Source: CAVYVZ01 sp963772065 (GTDB lineage Bacteria > Acidobacteriota > Vicinamibacteria > Vicinamibacterales > UBA2999). From it: a stretch of 64,000 bases of DNA. The notes beneath the pieces are model-generated. The model ran no database searches, was not told the DNA's origin, and saw only the letters and a list, made by a program, of their open reading frames with translations. Numbering within the stretch: the first letter of the stretch is position 1; every line of letters begins with the position of its first letter. A program made the position numbers and the translations under genes. This document shows positions 52,076-61,662 of the stretch, piece after piece. Where the stretch lies: assembly GCA_963772065.1 (NCBI GenBank), contig CAVYVZ010000009.1, positions 744,001 through 808,000 on the forward strand, in the 5' to 3' direction.

Positions 52076-52539
52076 TGCAGGTAACCGCGCGTTGCGCCGG
52101 CTGCCACGCCGCGTTGCCGTTCGATGCGGCCGCGCCTCCGCAACGAATTCGGTGCGGCCGATGCAGTCGTGAGATGGCAGTCAGCGTGGGCGAAGCGCTG
52201 CGATCTGATTCAGCCGTGGATCGCTGTCCGATCTGCGAGGGAGGCGATTTCTACGTGCGGCGCGACTTCGATCCCAAGGTCGGGCTCGCGTTCGTGATCA
52301 CGGGCGCGCTGATCAGCGTGGTCTTCTACTGGTTCAATCTCGACCTTATCGCGTACAGCATCCTCGCCGCGGCCGTGGTGATCGATCTGCTGATCTACCG
52401 CAGGCTCGGGGACGTGACCGTCTGTTATCGCTGTCACGCGGAGTTCCGCGGCTCTTACCCGCGCACGGCTCCTGCCTTCGACCTGCACACCGCGGACTTG
52501 TTGGAACCCGAATGGGAGCGTAAGATCGGCCGCCGGTGA
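52075..52539 (+). CDS. Zinc-ribbon membrane protein
   Basis: A 154-residue protein: CxxC pairs in 'CAGCHAALPF', 'RCGRCSREM', 'RCPICEGGDFY' and 'VCYRCHAEFRG' form two zinc ribbons. Two helices ('VGLAFVITGALISVVFYWFN', 'YSILAAAVVIDLLIY') lie between the ribbons. Function unknown; it shares a TGATG junction with the preceding membrane protein, suggesting they work together. Confidence 0.75.
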   Translation: MQVTARCAGCHAALPFDAAAPPQRIRCGRCSREMAVSVGEALRSDSAVDRCPICEGGDFYVRRDFDPKVGLAFVITGALISVVFYWFNLDLIAYSILAAAVVIDLLIYRRLGDVTVCYRCHAEFRGSYPRTAPAFDLHTADLLEPEWERKIGRR

Positions 52540-52541
52540 TC

Positions 52542-52680
52542 GAATGTTTGATTCTTGATTTTTGATCTTTGATTTTTGATTTTTGATTTGCGATTTGCGA
52601 TTGCGAATCGACATCGTAGTTCAAGCAAAATAAAATCCAAAATCAAAAATCAAAAATCCAAAATCACAAATGAGAGAGGG
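52542..52680. repeat. GATTTTT heptamer inverted repeat
   Basis: Left array of eight units in strict 7-bp register (52550-52605: GATTCTT, GATTTTT, GATCTTT, GATTTTT, GATTTTT, GATTTGC, GATTTGC, GATTGCG). Right array of five units AAAATCC/AAAATCA in strict register (52632-52666), complementary to the left. It would fold into a long hairpin 3' of the zinc-ribbon gene and 5' of the ACT gene. Confidence 0.92.
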
Positions 52681-52685
52681 CCCTT

Positions 52686-53063
52686 ATGACCGAATTCGCG
52701 ATTCGCGTGAGTCATAGGCCGGGCGAGCTGGCGCGCGTGGCCACCGCCCTCGCACGCTACGGGGTGAACATCAAATCGCTGACCGCGCAAGCCAACGGGT
52801 CGGATGCGACGCTCCGCATTCTGCCGGACGACGCCGAGCCGACGCGTGCCGCGTTGACGGAAAACCAGATCGCGTTCGAAGAGTCGGAGGTGGTGACCGT
52901 TCTCCTCGAGAATCGGGCGGGGGAGCTGGCGAAAATCAGCGAGCGCCTCGCCGAGGCGAACGTCAACCTGCGCGCCATCTATCTGACCGGCATCGTCGAC
53001 AATCTCGTTGAGCTCGCGATTGTCTCCGACAATCCGGAACGGGCCCGGCAGGCGCTCGACTGA
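52686..53063 (+). CDS. Tandem ACT-domain protein
   Basis: A 125-residue protein made of two ACT domains: 'RVSHRPGELARVATALARYG' and 'LLENRAGELAKISERLAEAN', each followed by a 'VNIKSLTA / VNLRAIYL' strand. ACT domains bind small ligands such as amino acids to regulate partners. The partner is not in the vicinity. RBS GAGAGG at 52673-52678 before the ATG. Confidence 0.9.
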   Translation: MTEFAIRVSHRPGELARVATALARYGVNIKSLTAQANGSDATLRILPDDAEPTRAALTENQIAFEESEVVTVLLENRAGELAKISERLAEANVNLRAIYLTGIVDNLVELAIVSDNPERARQALD

Positions 53064-53083
53064 ATGCATCTGGAACCGGCGGT

Positions 53084-56000
53084 GTGACGACTCTTCACTC
53101 GGGCCAGCGGCTGCTCCACTACGACATCGCTGAACGGATCGGCGCCGGCGGAATGGGAGAGGTGTATCGCGCGTTCGACTCGAAGCTCGGTCGAAATGTC
53201 GCGATCAAGGCGCTTCCCGCACCCTCGGCCGGCGATGCGGTCGCGCGGCAGCGGTTCCTGCAGGAGGCCAGGTCGCTCTCCGCGTTGAACCACCCGAACA
53301 TCGTCACGGTGCATGCGATCGAGTCGGAATCCAACGTCGACTTCCTGGTGATGGAATACATCCAGGGTCGAACGGTCGCGGAGATGCTCTCAGCGGCCCA
53401 GCTGTCGTTTGCCCACGTGCTCGAGATCGGTGCCCGGGTCGCCGAGGCGCTGGGCGTGGCCCACGCGGCTGGCGTCCTCCACCGGGACGTGAAGCCGGCG
53501 AACATCATGGTCACGCCGGCGGGACAGGTGAAGGTGCTCGACTTCGGCCTCGCGAAGCCGATCATGGAACTCCTCGATCCGGCGCTGGATGCCGTGACGC
53601 ATCATGCCCTCACGGCGCCAGGCATCGTCGTTGGCACGCTCTCCTACATGTCGCCGGAGCAGACGCGGGGCGAGCCGCTTGACGCGGCGTCCGACGTGTT
53701 CTCACTGGGGAGCGTCCTGTACGAAGCGGCCACGCGTAAGCGCCCGTTCGACGGTCCGAGCTCGTTGATGGTTATGAACGCCGTAGCCACGATGAATCCG
53801 CCGCCGCCGAGCGCGCTGAATCCCGAGCTGCCGCCCGAGTTCGATCTGATCCTGCAGCGTGCGCTGGCGAAGGACCGCCAGCGCCGGCCGTCAGCGCCCG
53901 ATGTCGCCGCAATGCTTCGCGAGATCCACGCGCGGCACAGCGGTGTTCACACCCTGATTTCTGAACCGATCGTCACCGACCCCGAACCCGACACGTTCGT
54001 GGGTCGCGAACGTGAGCTGCAGCGGCTCCACGAGCTGCTCCAGCAGGCGGAGGCGCGGACCGGGAAGGTCGTGTTGGTCACCGGTGAGCCAGGCATCGGA
54101 AAAACGGTCTTGACGGAGGAGTTCATGCGGCGGAGCCGGCGGCGCGGGCACCCGCTGCTGCTCGGCCGCGGCCGGTGCGTGGAACAGTACGGCCCGGGCG
54201 AGGCGTACCTGCCGTTTCTCGATGCGCTCGGCGGGCTGCTCGGCGGCCCGGGCGGCGCCCGGGTGGCGTCGGTGCTTCGAACACACGCGCCCACATGGTG
54301 TCTCCAGCTGCCGGCGGCCTTCGGCTCGAGCGGCAACCTCGAGCAGCTGCAGCGCGAGACGATCGGCGCAACCAAGGATCGGATGCTGCGCGAGCTCGGC
54401 GATGCGCTCGTGGCGCTCTCGACGTTCGCGCCCGTCGTCCTGGTGCTCGAGGATCTGCATTGGGCCGACCCGCCCAGCGTGGACCTGCTGCGCCACCTCA
54501 CCCATCGGTTGACGGATCAGCGTCTCCTGCTGATTGGCACGTTTCGTCCGGAGGAGGTGGAGCGGAACGTCAAGCATCCGCTGCGCGCCTATCGCCTGGA
54601 GATGCTGGCCCACACGGGTGTCGAGCTGTCGCTCGACCTGCTCACGGAGGAGCACCTCTCGCGGTACTTGAACGGCCGATTCGTGCCGAACGATTTCCCC
54701 ACCGAGTTCAGCGCGGTCGTTCACCGCCGGACGGACGGCCACCCGCTGTTCGCGATGTCGCTCATTCAGTTTCTCGTCGAGCGCGGCGACATCGCCCGGT
54801 CCGGCGATCGATGGACGCTGGCGCGGCCCGCGTCGGAGCTCCGGCTCGACACGCCAGAGGGCGTGCGCAGCCTCATTCGAAAGAAGATCGAGGCGCTCTC
54901 GTCCGGAGGATCAGCTCGTTCTGCAGTATGCCAGCGTCGAGGGAGAGGAGTTTCTCTCGACGGTCAGCGCCGGACTGCTCGAGATGGACGACCTGGCGCT
55001 CGAAGAGCGGCTCGACCGGCTCGACAAGGTGCATCGGCTGGTGAAGAGCCTCGGTGAAGAGGAGCTGCCCGACGGAGCGCTCGCGATCCGGTACAGGTTC
55101 GTTCACGCGCTGTACCAGAACGTGTTGTACGGCGATCTCGTCAGCAAGCGGCGCATCCTGCTGCACCGCCGCGCGGGTGAGCTGCTGCGCCAGCACTATG
55201 GCGCGCAGGCGTCGCGCGTGGCCATGCCGCTCGCCGTCCACTTCGAGCGGGGCCGCGACTTCGCAGCCGCGATCGACTGGCTCATGGAGGCGGGCGACAA
55301 CGCGATGAAGCTCTATGCCAATGCGGAAGCGGAGGGGCATTACAGCCATGCGCTCGTGCTCCTCGATCGGCTGCCGCCGCAGGAGGCGCGCGACCGCGCG
55401 ATCCTGCTCCATCAGAAACGCGGCAGCGTCCGCCTTGCGTTGAGCCGGTTCGACGGCGCCGTCGCTGATTTCACCGAGATGCTGGAGCGGACGAAGGCCG
55501 CCGGCGCAGCCGAACAGGAGTCAATCGCGCTCAACGGTCTCAGCCAGGTGCTGTTCTTTTCCCACCGGATCGAGGAAATGGGTCAGCGCACCGACGAAGC
55601 GATCGATGCGGCCGAGCGCGCTGGCAGCAGCCCGCGCCGGTCCGAAACGATGGCGCTGATGGGGCTCAAGCGCCTCTGCTACGGCGAGCTCGCGGACGCG
55701 AAGCCGCTTCTCGACGACACGATCCGGCTGGCGCGCTCGATCGACCATCGGCCGGCACTGGCCGCCGCGCTCGCGTGGCGCGGCGCGCTGCACTACTGGC
55801 AATCCGAATATCGCGAGGCCGAAACGCTTCTGAGCGAGGCGCATCAGCATGCGGAGGAGATCCGCGACAGCTTCGTCGTCCTCTTTTCACTCTTCATCAC
55901 GGGCCTGACGCGCGGGAATCAGGGGCGCATCAGCGCGGCGCGCGACACGATGCAGGAAGCCATCCACATCGCGCGCCGCAACGGCGATCTGTTCTGGTAT

Positions 56001-56669
56001 CCGAGGCTGCCCAACTGCATCGGCTGGCTGCACCGCGAGCTCCACGACCTCGAGGGTGCGCTCAAGGACGATCAGGAAGGGCTCGAAGTCGGCCGCCAGC
56101 ATAGCGTCCTCGAGGCGCAGGCGAACTCCCTCATCAACCTCGGGTGCGACTACACGCAAACGGGTGCGGCGGACCGTGTCGCACCGTCCTTTCGCGAGGT
56201 CGAGGACATCTTTGCCCGCGACGCGTGGTTCCGATGGCGCTACAACATCCGCCTGCAGGCGGGAACCGCAGCGCTCGCACTCAAAGAGGGCCGTCTCGAT
56301 GACGCCTTCGCGGATGCCACGCGGCTGCGCGAGAGCGCGGAGCGGTACGAGGCGGGGAAGTATGTGGCCGTGGCGCACAATCTCATGGCGGCGGCATCGC
56401 GGCGGCGCGGCGACATCCAGACGGCTATCGCGCATCTGCACTCGGCTCGCGAGCAGTTGCAGCGCAACCCCGCGCCACTCGTCGCGTGGAAGACCCACGC
56501 CGCCCTCGGCCGCCTGCTCGCGGAGGCGGGTGACTCGAAGGCCGCGATGGAAGCCTATGGCGAGTCGGCCCGACTCATCAGGGGGATCGCGGCGGAGACA
56601 CGCGACGAAAACTTGCGGAACACATTCCTGGCGTCACGTGCCGTCAAGCAGGTCTTCGAGCGCGAGTGA
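53084..56669 (+). CDS. Ser/Thr protein kinase - AAA ATPase - TPR regulator (one frameshift)
   Basis: One gene of about 1195 residues. N-terminal kinase (1-270): 'RIGAGGMGEVYRAFDSKLGR', 'AIKALP', 'LHRDVKPANIMV', 'VLDFGLAKP', 'LSYMSPEQTRGEPLDAASDV'. AAA ATPase (about 300-600): 'FVGRERELQRLHELLQQAEA', Walker A 'VTGEPGIGKTVL', Walker B 'VLVLEDLHWADP'. After the inserted base at 54902 the frame moves on to 'DQLVLQYASVEGEEFL' and TPR-rich helices to residue about 1195. GTG start 53084, 20 bp after the ACT gene. A cytoplasmic STAND-type signalling protein; the signal and target are unknown. Confidence 0.88.
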
Positions 56670-56681
56670 CGAGCCGAGCCT

Positions 56682-57902
56682 CTATTGACTCATGCCGCGC
56701 GCGGCGACCGACCAGACCGCTTCGACCTTCTCGCCTCGGACCGCGTAGATCCGGTCGTGCAGATTCACCGACGGGTCGCAGTGCGGGATGATGAACTCGA
56801 GGCGATCGCCGAGCTTCACGTCTGCACCGGCCTTCGACAGATCCAGCCGTCCGTGCTCGTCTCCCGCCCACGCGTAGGTGACCCCCTCGATGCCCTTCAG
56901 CTCGGGCGTGAACGGCCGATCCGTCGAGAAGGCCTTGAAGCCGCCGTCCACAATCGCCGTGTCGGTGCGCCGTGATACCACCGTCGTGATCACGGTGAGG
57001 GCGTTGCGAAAATCGCGGTACGTGGCGCCGTCCTGCCCGCCGATCCGGTTGTAGTCGACGTCCATGAACATGAAGCTCCCGGGCTGCATCTCGGTGACGC
57101 CTTCGATCTCGGAGTCGATGTTGTAGGTACCGGTCGATCCACACGACAGCAACGGACAGCGCAGACCCGCCCGCTCCATCATGCGGCGCGTCTCGACCGC
57201 CTGGCCCATGCTCGCCTGCGAGCGCGCGCGCCGCGCGTCGAAGCCCAGCGTGTGCGACGAGCTGCCATCGTAGGCCTGTATGCCCGCCAGCGTGACGTTC
57301 GGCAGCGAGTCGATGATCTTTGCCAGATTGACCGCCGGCTCGCCGGCGGCGATCCCCGTGCGCCCGTAGAGCACGTCGACCGCCAGGTTGATCTTCACGG
57401 GTTTCCGGCCCCGCTGTGCTCCCGCGGCATCGTTCATCTCTCGCGCGATCCGCTCATCGTCTGCGACGAAGATCGTGTCCGCAGCGCGGTTGGCGAGTGC
57501 GACGGCGCGCTCGATCTTGCGGCGGCCGACGACCTGCGTCGTCACCAGCAGCCCCTTGATGCCCTGGTCGGCGAACACCTCAGCCTCGCTCAGCTTCGCC
57601 ACGCAGGACCCGCCCGCGCCTGCACGAATGAGCGTGCGCGCGATCTCTGGGCACTTGTGTGTCTTGCCATGCGGCCGGAACCCTTTGCCGCGGTCTTTCA
57701 GATGGCCCGCCATCTTTGCGACGTTCCACTCGAACGCGTCGAGGTCGAGCACCAGCGCAGGCGTCGGAATATCCGCGCGCGTGAGCACGTCCGTCTTGCC
57801 GGCGTCGATCAGGCGGTCGACATCGGCGCGGTCGGCCGCCCTCGACACGTGCGCCGTGGTGATGACCGCGGGTGCCGCTGCCAGGAATTCGCGTCGCGTC
57901 AT
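56682..57902 (-). CDS. DSD1-family PLP enzyme (D-threonine aldolase / D-serine dehydratase-like), Tat-exported
   Basis: A 406-residue alanine-racemase-fold protein with a Tat-type leader ('MTRREFLAAAPAV'). 'IPTPALVLDLDAFEWNVAKM', the PLP lysine in 'FRPHGKTHKCPEIAR', 'CGSTGTYNIDSEIEGVTEMQ' and the metal-site segment 'IIPHCDPSVNLHD' define the DSD1 family. It likely cleaves or dehydrates a D-beta-hydroxy amino acid with a divalent metal. ATG 57902 with GGAGG RBS 5 bp upstream; an earlier ATG (57914) would put the RBS inside the gene. Confidence 0.88.
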   Translation of the reverse strand: MTRREFLAAAPAVITTAHVSRAADRADVDRLIDAGKTDVLTRADIPTPALVLDLDAFEWNVAKMAGHLKDRGKGFRPHGKTHKCPEIARTLIRAGAGGSCVAKLSEAEVFADQGIKGLLVTTQVVGRRKIERAVALANRAADTIFVADDERIAREMNDAAGAQRGRKPVKINLAVDVLYGRTGIAAGEPAVNLAKIIDSLPNVTLAGIQAYDGSSSHTLGFDARRARSQASMGQAVETRRMMERAGLRCPLLSCGSTGTYNIDSEIEGVTEMQPGSFMFMDVDYNRIGGQDGATYRDFRNALTVITTVVSRRTDTAIVDGGFKAFSTDRPFTPELKGIEGVTYAWAGDEHGRLDLSKAGADVKLGDRLEFIIPHCDPSVNLHDRIYAVRGEKVEAVWSVAARGMSQ

Positions 57903-57904
57903 GA

Positions 57905-58066
57905 TTGCCTCCAACTGACTGACTTCACAGGGAGATCAGGGAGAACGTCGGAACGTTTGCCACTAGCCACGAATTCAAGAACACGAAAATCTGAGAGATC
58001 GAACGGCGCTGCCGGCCAAGCTCCCCGATCTCCCCGATCTCCCTGTGAAGTGTCGTCATGCCTACA
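57905..58066. repeat. Inverted repeat with 15-bp perfect ends
   Basis: ACTTCACAGGGAGAT (57922-57936) and ATCTCCCTGTGAAGT (58037-58051) are perfect reverse complements. The right end is a short tandem array CTCCCCGAT, CTCCCCGAT, CTCCCTGTG (9-bp units). In the middle lies a CACGAATTCAAGAACACGAAAAT-like stretch, similar to the unit at 42498. No gene is present in the 168-bp gap between DSD1 and moeA. Confidence 0.75.
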
Positions 58067-58070
58067 AAGC

Positions 58071-59291
58071 CTAGAACAGTTTCACCTCAACAACCTCGCC
58101 CTTCTCGACGATGTCGGTCTGCGCGGGGATCTCGATGTAGCCATCAGCGAGCGACATGCTCGTGATGTCGCCCGAGGCCTTGAACGCCGGCTGCGCGACG
58201 CCGTCCACGAGGCGGACCGTGTAGAACTGGTGGCGGCCCGTCGTCGAGACGATGCGCTGTCCGAGGGGCGCGGTCACCGTGCGCACGGCGTGAACCGGCA
58301 GGTGCGCCATCCGGCGCAGCAGCGGCACCAGCAGCATGTAGGCGTTCGAAAGGCACGACGTCGGGTAGCCCGGCATGCCGAAGACGATGCGGTCGCGGAC
58401 GACGCCGAAGGCGGTCGGCTTGCCTGGCTTCACCGCAATGCCATGGAAAAGGATCTCGCCCTTCTGGCCGATGACGTCCAGGATCAGATCGCGTTCGCCG
58501 ACCGAGCTTCCGCCGGAGAAGACGAGCAGGTCCGCATCGAGGCAGTCGTCGATCGCGCGCGAGAGATCCTCGATGGTGTCGGCCGCCGTTCGATGGGGCT
58601 CGGGCGTGCCGCCGTGCTCGGCGACGACGGCGGCGAGCGTGAACCGGTTGATGTCGTAGATGTGGCCCGGGGCGAGCGGCCGGCCAGGGTCGACGATCCC
58701 GTTGCCGGTCGAGAGGATGGCCACGCGCGGCTTCGCGTACACCTCGACGTGCGTGGCGCCCAGGGCCGCCAGCGCGCCGACGCGGCTCGCGTTGAGCACG
58801 TCACCGGCGTGCAGCACCACCTGGCCCGCCTGGATGTCGGCGCCGCGCCGGCCGACGTTCTGCCTTGGGTAGACGGGCGTGAAGATGCGCACCTCGCCCG
58901 ACGCTTCCTTCTCGCTCTCCTCCACCATCACGACGGCGTCGGAGCCGTCCGGCATCGGCGCGCCGGTGGCGATCTCGGTGCACTTGCCGGCGGCGACCGT
59001 TCGGGATGGCACCTGCCCGGTGAACACCTGCTCGATGCACTGAAGCGTCTTCGGATCCTGGCGGCTCGCGCCAAACGTGTCTTCGGCGCGCACGGCGTAG
59101 CCATCCATCCCGGCCCGCGAGAACGGCGGCACATCTGCCGAGGCGACCACGTCGCGCGCGACGACGCGCCCGCTCGCATCCTCGAGTGTCACGCGATCCG
59201 TTCGCGCGATGGGCCGCGCGGCCGCGTCGATGAGCGCGCGCGCCTCCTCGAGCGGAATCGTGTCGCGAATCGGGCGCATCTTCGTCGTCAT
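58071..59291 (-). CDS. moeA: Molybdopterin molybdenumtransferase
   Basis: A 406-residue MoeA: 'PPFSRAGMDGYAVRAED', 'IATGAPMPDGSDAVVMVEE', 'QNVGRRGADIQAGQVVLHAG', 'VAILSTGNGIVDPG', 'DLLVFSGGSSVGERDLILDV', 'AFGVVRDRIVFGMPGYPTSC'. Inserts molybdate into adenylylated molybdopterin. It forms an ATGA overlap with moaB downstream in the operon order moaB-moeA. Confidence 0.94.
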   Translation of the reverse strand: MTTKMRPIRDTIPLEEARALIDAAARPIARTDRVTLEDASGRVVARDVVASADVPPFSRAGMDGYAVRAEDTFGASRQDPKTLQCIEQVFTGQVPSRTVAAGKCTEIATGAPMPDGSDAVVMVEESEKEASGEVRIFTPVYPRQNVGRRGADIQAGQVVLHAGDVLNASRVGALAALGATHVEVYAKPRVAILSTGNGIVDPGRPLAPGHIYDINRFTLAAVVAEHGGTPEPHRTAADTIEDLSRAIDDCLDADLLVFSGGSSVGERDLILDVIGQKGEILFHGIAVKPGKPTAFGVVRDRIVFGMPGYPTSCLSNAYMLLVPLLRRMAHLPVHAVRTVTAPLGQRIVSTTGRHQFYTVRLVDGVAQPAFKASGDITSMSLADGYIEIPAQTDIVEKGEVVEVKLF

Positions 59292-59806
59292 GTGCTCAAT
59301 TGTTGAAGGATGTGTCCAAGCTCGGGAAGGATGAGGCGCGTGAGCGCCAGCCTCACGGCGTTCTCCGATCCCGGCAGGACGAAAATCGCTTTCCGCTGCA
59401 TCGTTCCCGCCGTCGCGCGGCTCAGCATCGCGGCAGCTCCGATCTCCTGGAAGCTGAGCATGCGGAACAGCTCGCCGAAGCCGTCGAGCCGCTTTTCGAG
59501 CAGGCCATCGATCGCTTCGAAGGTGCCGTCGCGCGACGTGATGCCGGTGCCTCCCGTGGTGATGACGACCTGCACCGCGCCATCGGCCGCCTGTTCGCGC
59601 ACGACGGCCGAGACTTCCGATGGTTCATCGCGCACGATGCGGTGGCCGGCAATCTCGTGACCGGCGGCCGCGAGCAGCTCGCGAATCGCCCGGCCGCTCG
59701 TGTCGGTATCCGGCGTGCGCGTGTCGCTCACCGTCAGCACGAAGCAGCAGGCGCGGCGGGGCGCGGCGGCGCGGTGCTGGGCAGCGCTCGTCTCGGGCAC
59801 GTTCAT
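59288..59806 (-). CDS. moaB: Molybdenum cofactor adenylyltransferase-type protein MoaB
   Basis: A 172-residue MoaB/MogA-family protein: 'FVLTVSDTRTPDTDTSGRAI', 'VQVVITTGGTGITSRDGTFE' and 'LFRMLSFQEIGAAAMLSRA', with 'LPGSENAVRLALTRLILPEL' at the C-terminus. It activates molybdopterin by adenylylation before MoeA acts. ATG 59806 (the frame is open upstream but without homology); 21 bp from the divergent GH3 gene. Confidence 0.92.
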   Translation of the reverse strand: MNVPETSAAQHRAAAPRRACCFVLTVSDTRTPDTDTSGRAIRELLAAAGHEIAGHRIVRDEPSEVSAVVREQAADGAVQVVITTGGTGITSRDGTFEAIDGLLEKRLDGFGELFRMLSFQEIGAAAMLSRATAGTMQRKAIFVLPGSENAVRLALTRLILPELGHILQQLST

Positions 59807-59827
59807 CCGGCCGATTATACTGGCCCG

Positions 59828-61660
59828 ATGCGACTTGCCTTCGCAGCCGCGCTCGGCGCAACGCTGCTGGTGGCGCAGCCCTTCGTCACGGCGCAGCCCG
59901 GCGCGGCTCTCGACCGCGACGCCGAACGCTGGGTGAAGCGGATGCTGGAGACGATGTCGCTCGAACAGAAGATCGGGCAGGTGCTCGTTCCATCGTTCGA
60001 GTCGACGTATCTGGCGACGGATTCGGACGTCTTCGACCAGCTCGCCGGCTTCATCCGCAATCAGCACGTCGGCGGCTTCGTGGTGTTCGGCGGGAGCCAG
60101 CCGACGCCGGGCGTGATCCTGAATCCGCGCTACGCGAGCGTGACGCTCGGCCAGCCGTTCTCGGCGGCGGCCACCTTCAATCGTCTGCAGGCCCTCTCGG
60201 CCGTGCCGCTGCTCAATGCCGCGGATTTCGAATGGGGCGTCGGCATGCGCATCGCCGGCGCGACCAGCTTTCCTCGGGCGATGGCGTTCGGCGCCGCCGG
60301 CGACGAGAGGCTCGTGGCCGAGGCGGCGCGCGTCACCGCCGTCGAGGCGCGCGGCATTGGCGTCCACATCAACCTCGCGCCGGTGGCGGACGTCAACAAC
60401 AACGCGCGCAATCCGGTGATCAACACGCGATCGTTCGGTGAGAGTCCGGCCGTCGTCTCTGCCATGGTCGCCAGCTATGTGCGATCGCTTCAGGCCCATC
60501 ACATGTTCGCGACCCTCAAGCACTTCCCGGGTCACGGCGACACCGACGTCGACTCGCATCTCGGGCTGCCGGTGATCCCGCACCCGCGGGAGCGCCTGAA
60601 CGCAGTGGAGCTGCCGCCGTTTCGCGGCGGCATCCAGGCGGGCGCGGAGGCGGTGATGACGTCGCACATCGAGCTGCCGGCGCTCGACGCTCAAGCGTCC
60701 ACGCCGGCGACGTTCAGCGCCGCGGTGGCGACGACACTGCTGCGTAAGGAACTCGATTTTCGTGGCCTGGCACTTACCGACGGCATGAAGATGGCCGGCG
60801 TCACGAAAATCGCGACGCCGGGCGATGCCGCCGTCCGGGCGTTCACGGCGGGGCACGACATGCTCCTGGACCTGCCGGATCCGCCGGCTGCGTTCAACGC
60901 GATGAAAGCCGCGCTCGCGAAGGGCACCGTCACGGAGGCTCGGCTCGTCGAGTCGGTGACGCGCATCCTGCGGGCCAAGGCGCGCCTCGGATTGCACAAG
61001 CAGAAGCAGGTCAGCCTCGACGCGATCTCGCAGGTGCTGGGAGGCCGGGCTCACCGCTCCATCGCGCAGAGCGCGAGCGAGCGGGGCCTCACGCTGATCA
61101 AGGACGAGCACAACGCGGTACCGCTGCGCGTCCCCGCCAGCGCTTCCATCCTGTACCTCTCCGTACTCGACTACCCGGGCGGGTGGGGCATCGCCGCGCC
61201 GAGCCGCACGATGGCGCCGGAGCTGCGGAAGCGCTGGCCGAATCTCACGGCCGTGGAGCTTTCGGACGAAACGACTCCGTCGGAGCTCGATCTGCTTCGC
61301 GCCACCGCGGACCGCTACGACGCGGTTGTGGCGTCGGTGTTCGTGCGCGCCTCGTCGGCGAGCGGCAGGATGGATCTCGCGGCGCCCGTCGCGCGGGTTC
61401 TGAACGACATTGCGCGGCGGACGCGCAGCAAGCCGTTCGTGGCAGTCTTCTTCGGCAATCCGTACGTAACAGCGGTCGTGCCGGATCTTCCGGCGATGCT
61501 GCTGACCTACGATTATTACGATCTCGCCGAGCTCTCAGCCGTGCGGGCCATCGCCGGTGAGACGCCGATCGGCGGCCGGTTGCCGATTGCGCTGCCCGGT
61601 CTCTTCCCCGTTGGTCACGGCCTCACGCGCTCCGTGTCGGGCGCGACAGCCGCTCGGTAG
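59828..61660 (+). CDS. GH3 family glycosidase (beta-N-acetylhexosaminidase-like), exported
   Basis: A 610-residue protein with a signal peptide ('LAFAAALGATLLVAQPFVTA'). The catalytic TIM barrel has 'LEQKIGQVLVPSFES', 'INLAPVADVNNNARNPVINT' and the NagZ-type motif 'TLKHFPGHGDTDVDSHLGLP', and the nucleophile aspartate in 'LALTDGMKMAG'. A C-terminal alpha/beta sandwich domain follows (residues about 390-600). It likely removes GlcNAc from peptidoglycan fragments or chito-oligosaccharides, fitting with nagA at the other end. ATG 59828 decides the signal peptide; the frame is open further upstream. Confidence 0.9.
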   Translation: MRLAFAAALGATLLVAQPFVTAQPGAALDRDAERWVKRMLETMSLEQKIGQVLVPSFESTYLATDSDVFDQLAGFIRNQHVGGFVVFGGSQPTPGVILNPRYASVTLGQPFSAAATFNRLQALSAVPLLNAADFEWGVGMRIAGATSFPRAMAFGAAGDERLVAEAARVTAVEARGIGVHINLAPVADVNNNARNPVINTRSFGESPAVVSAMVASYVRSLQAHHMFATLKHFPGHGDTDVDSHLGLPVIPHPRERLNAVELPPFRGGIQAGAEAVMTSHIELPALDAQASTPATFSAAVATTLLRKELDFRGLALTDGMKMAGVTKIATPGDAAVRAFTAGHDMLLDLPDPPAAFNAMKAALAKGTVTEARLVESVTRILRAKARLGLHKQKQVSLDAISQVLGGRAHRSIAQSASERGLTLIKDEHNAVPLRVPASASILYLSVLDYPGGWGIAAPSRTMAPELRKRWPNLTAVELSDETTPSELDLLRATADRYDAVVASVFVRASSASGRMDLAAPVARVLNDIARRTRSKPFVAVFFGNPYVTAVVPDLPAMLLTYDYYDLAELSAVRAIAGETPIGGRLPIALPGLFPVGHGLTRSVSGATAAR

Positions 61661-61662
61661 CG

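Noticed and set aside
57922..58051. Possible insertion-sequence remnant because of the 15-bp perfect inverted ends
   Set aside because: The interior is only 100 bp without coding potential, no target duplication is visible, and the ends are tandem short units as in the other intergenic elements.
33541..58066. Possible CRISPR array for the short repeats
   Set aside because: Units are 7-9 bp without spacers, differ between loci, and no cas gene is present.
59288..61111. A 607-codon open frame on the reverse strand covering moaB and most of the GH3 gene
   Set aside because: Only the last 172 codons (moaB) have homology; the rest is Arg/His-rich antisense of the GH3 gene, an effect of high GC content.
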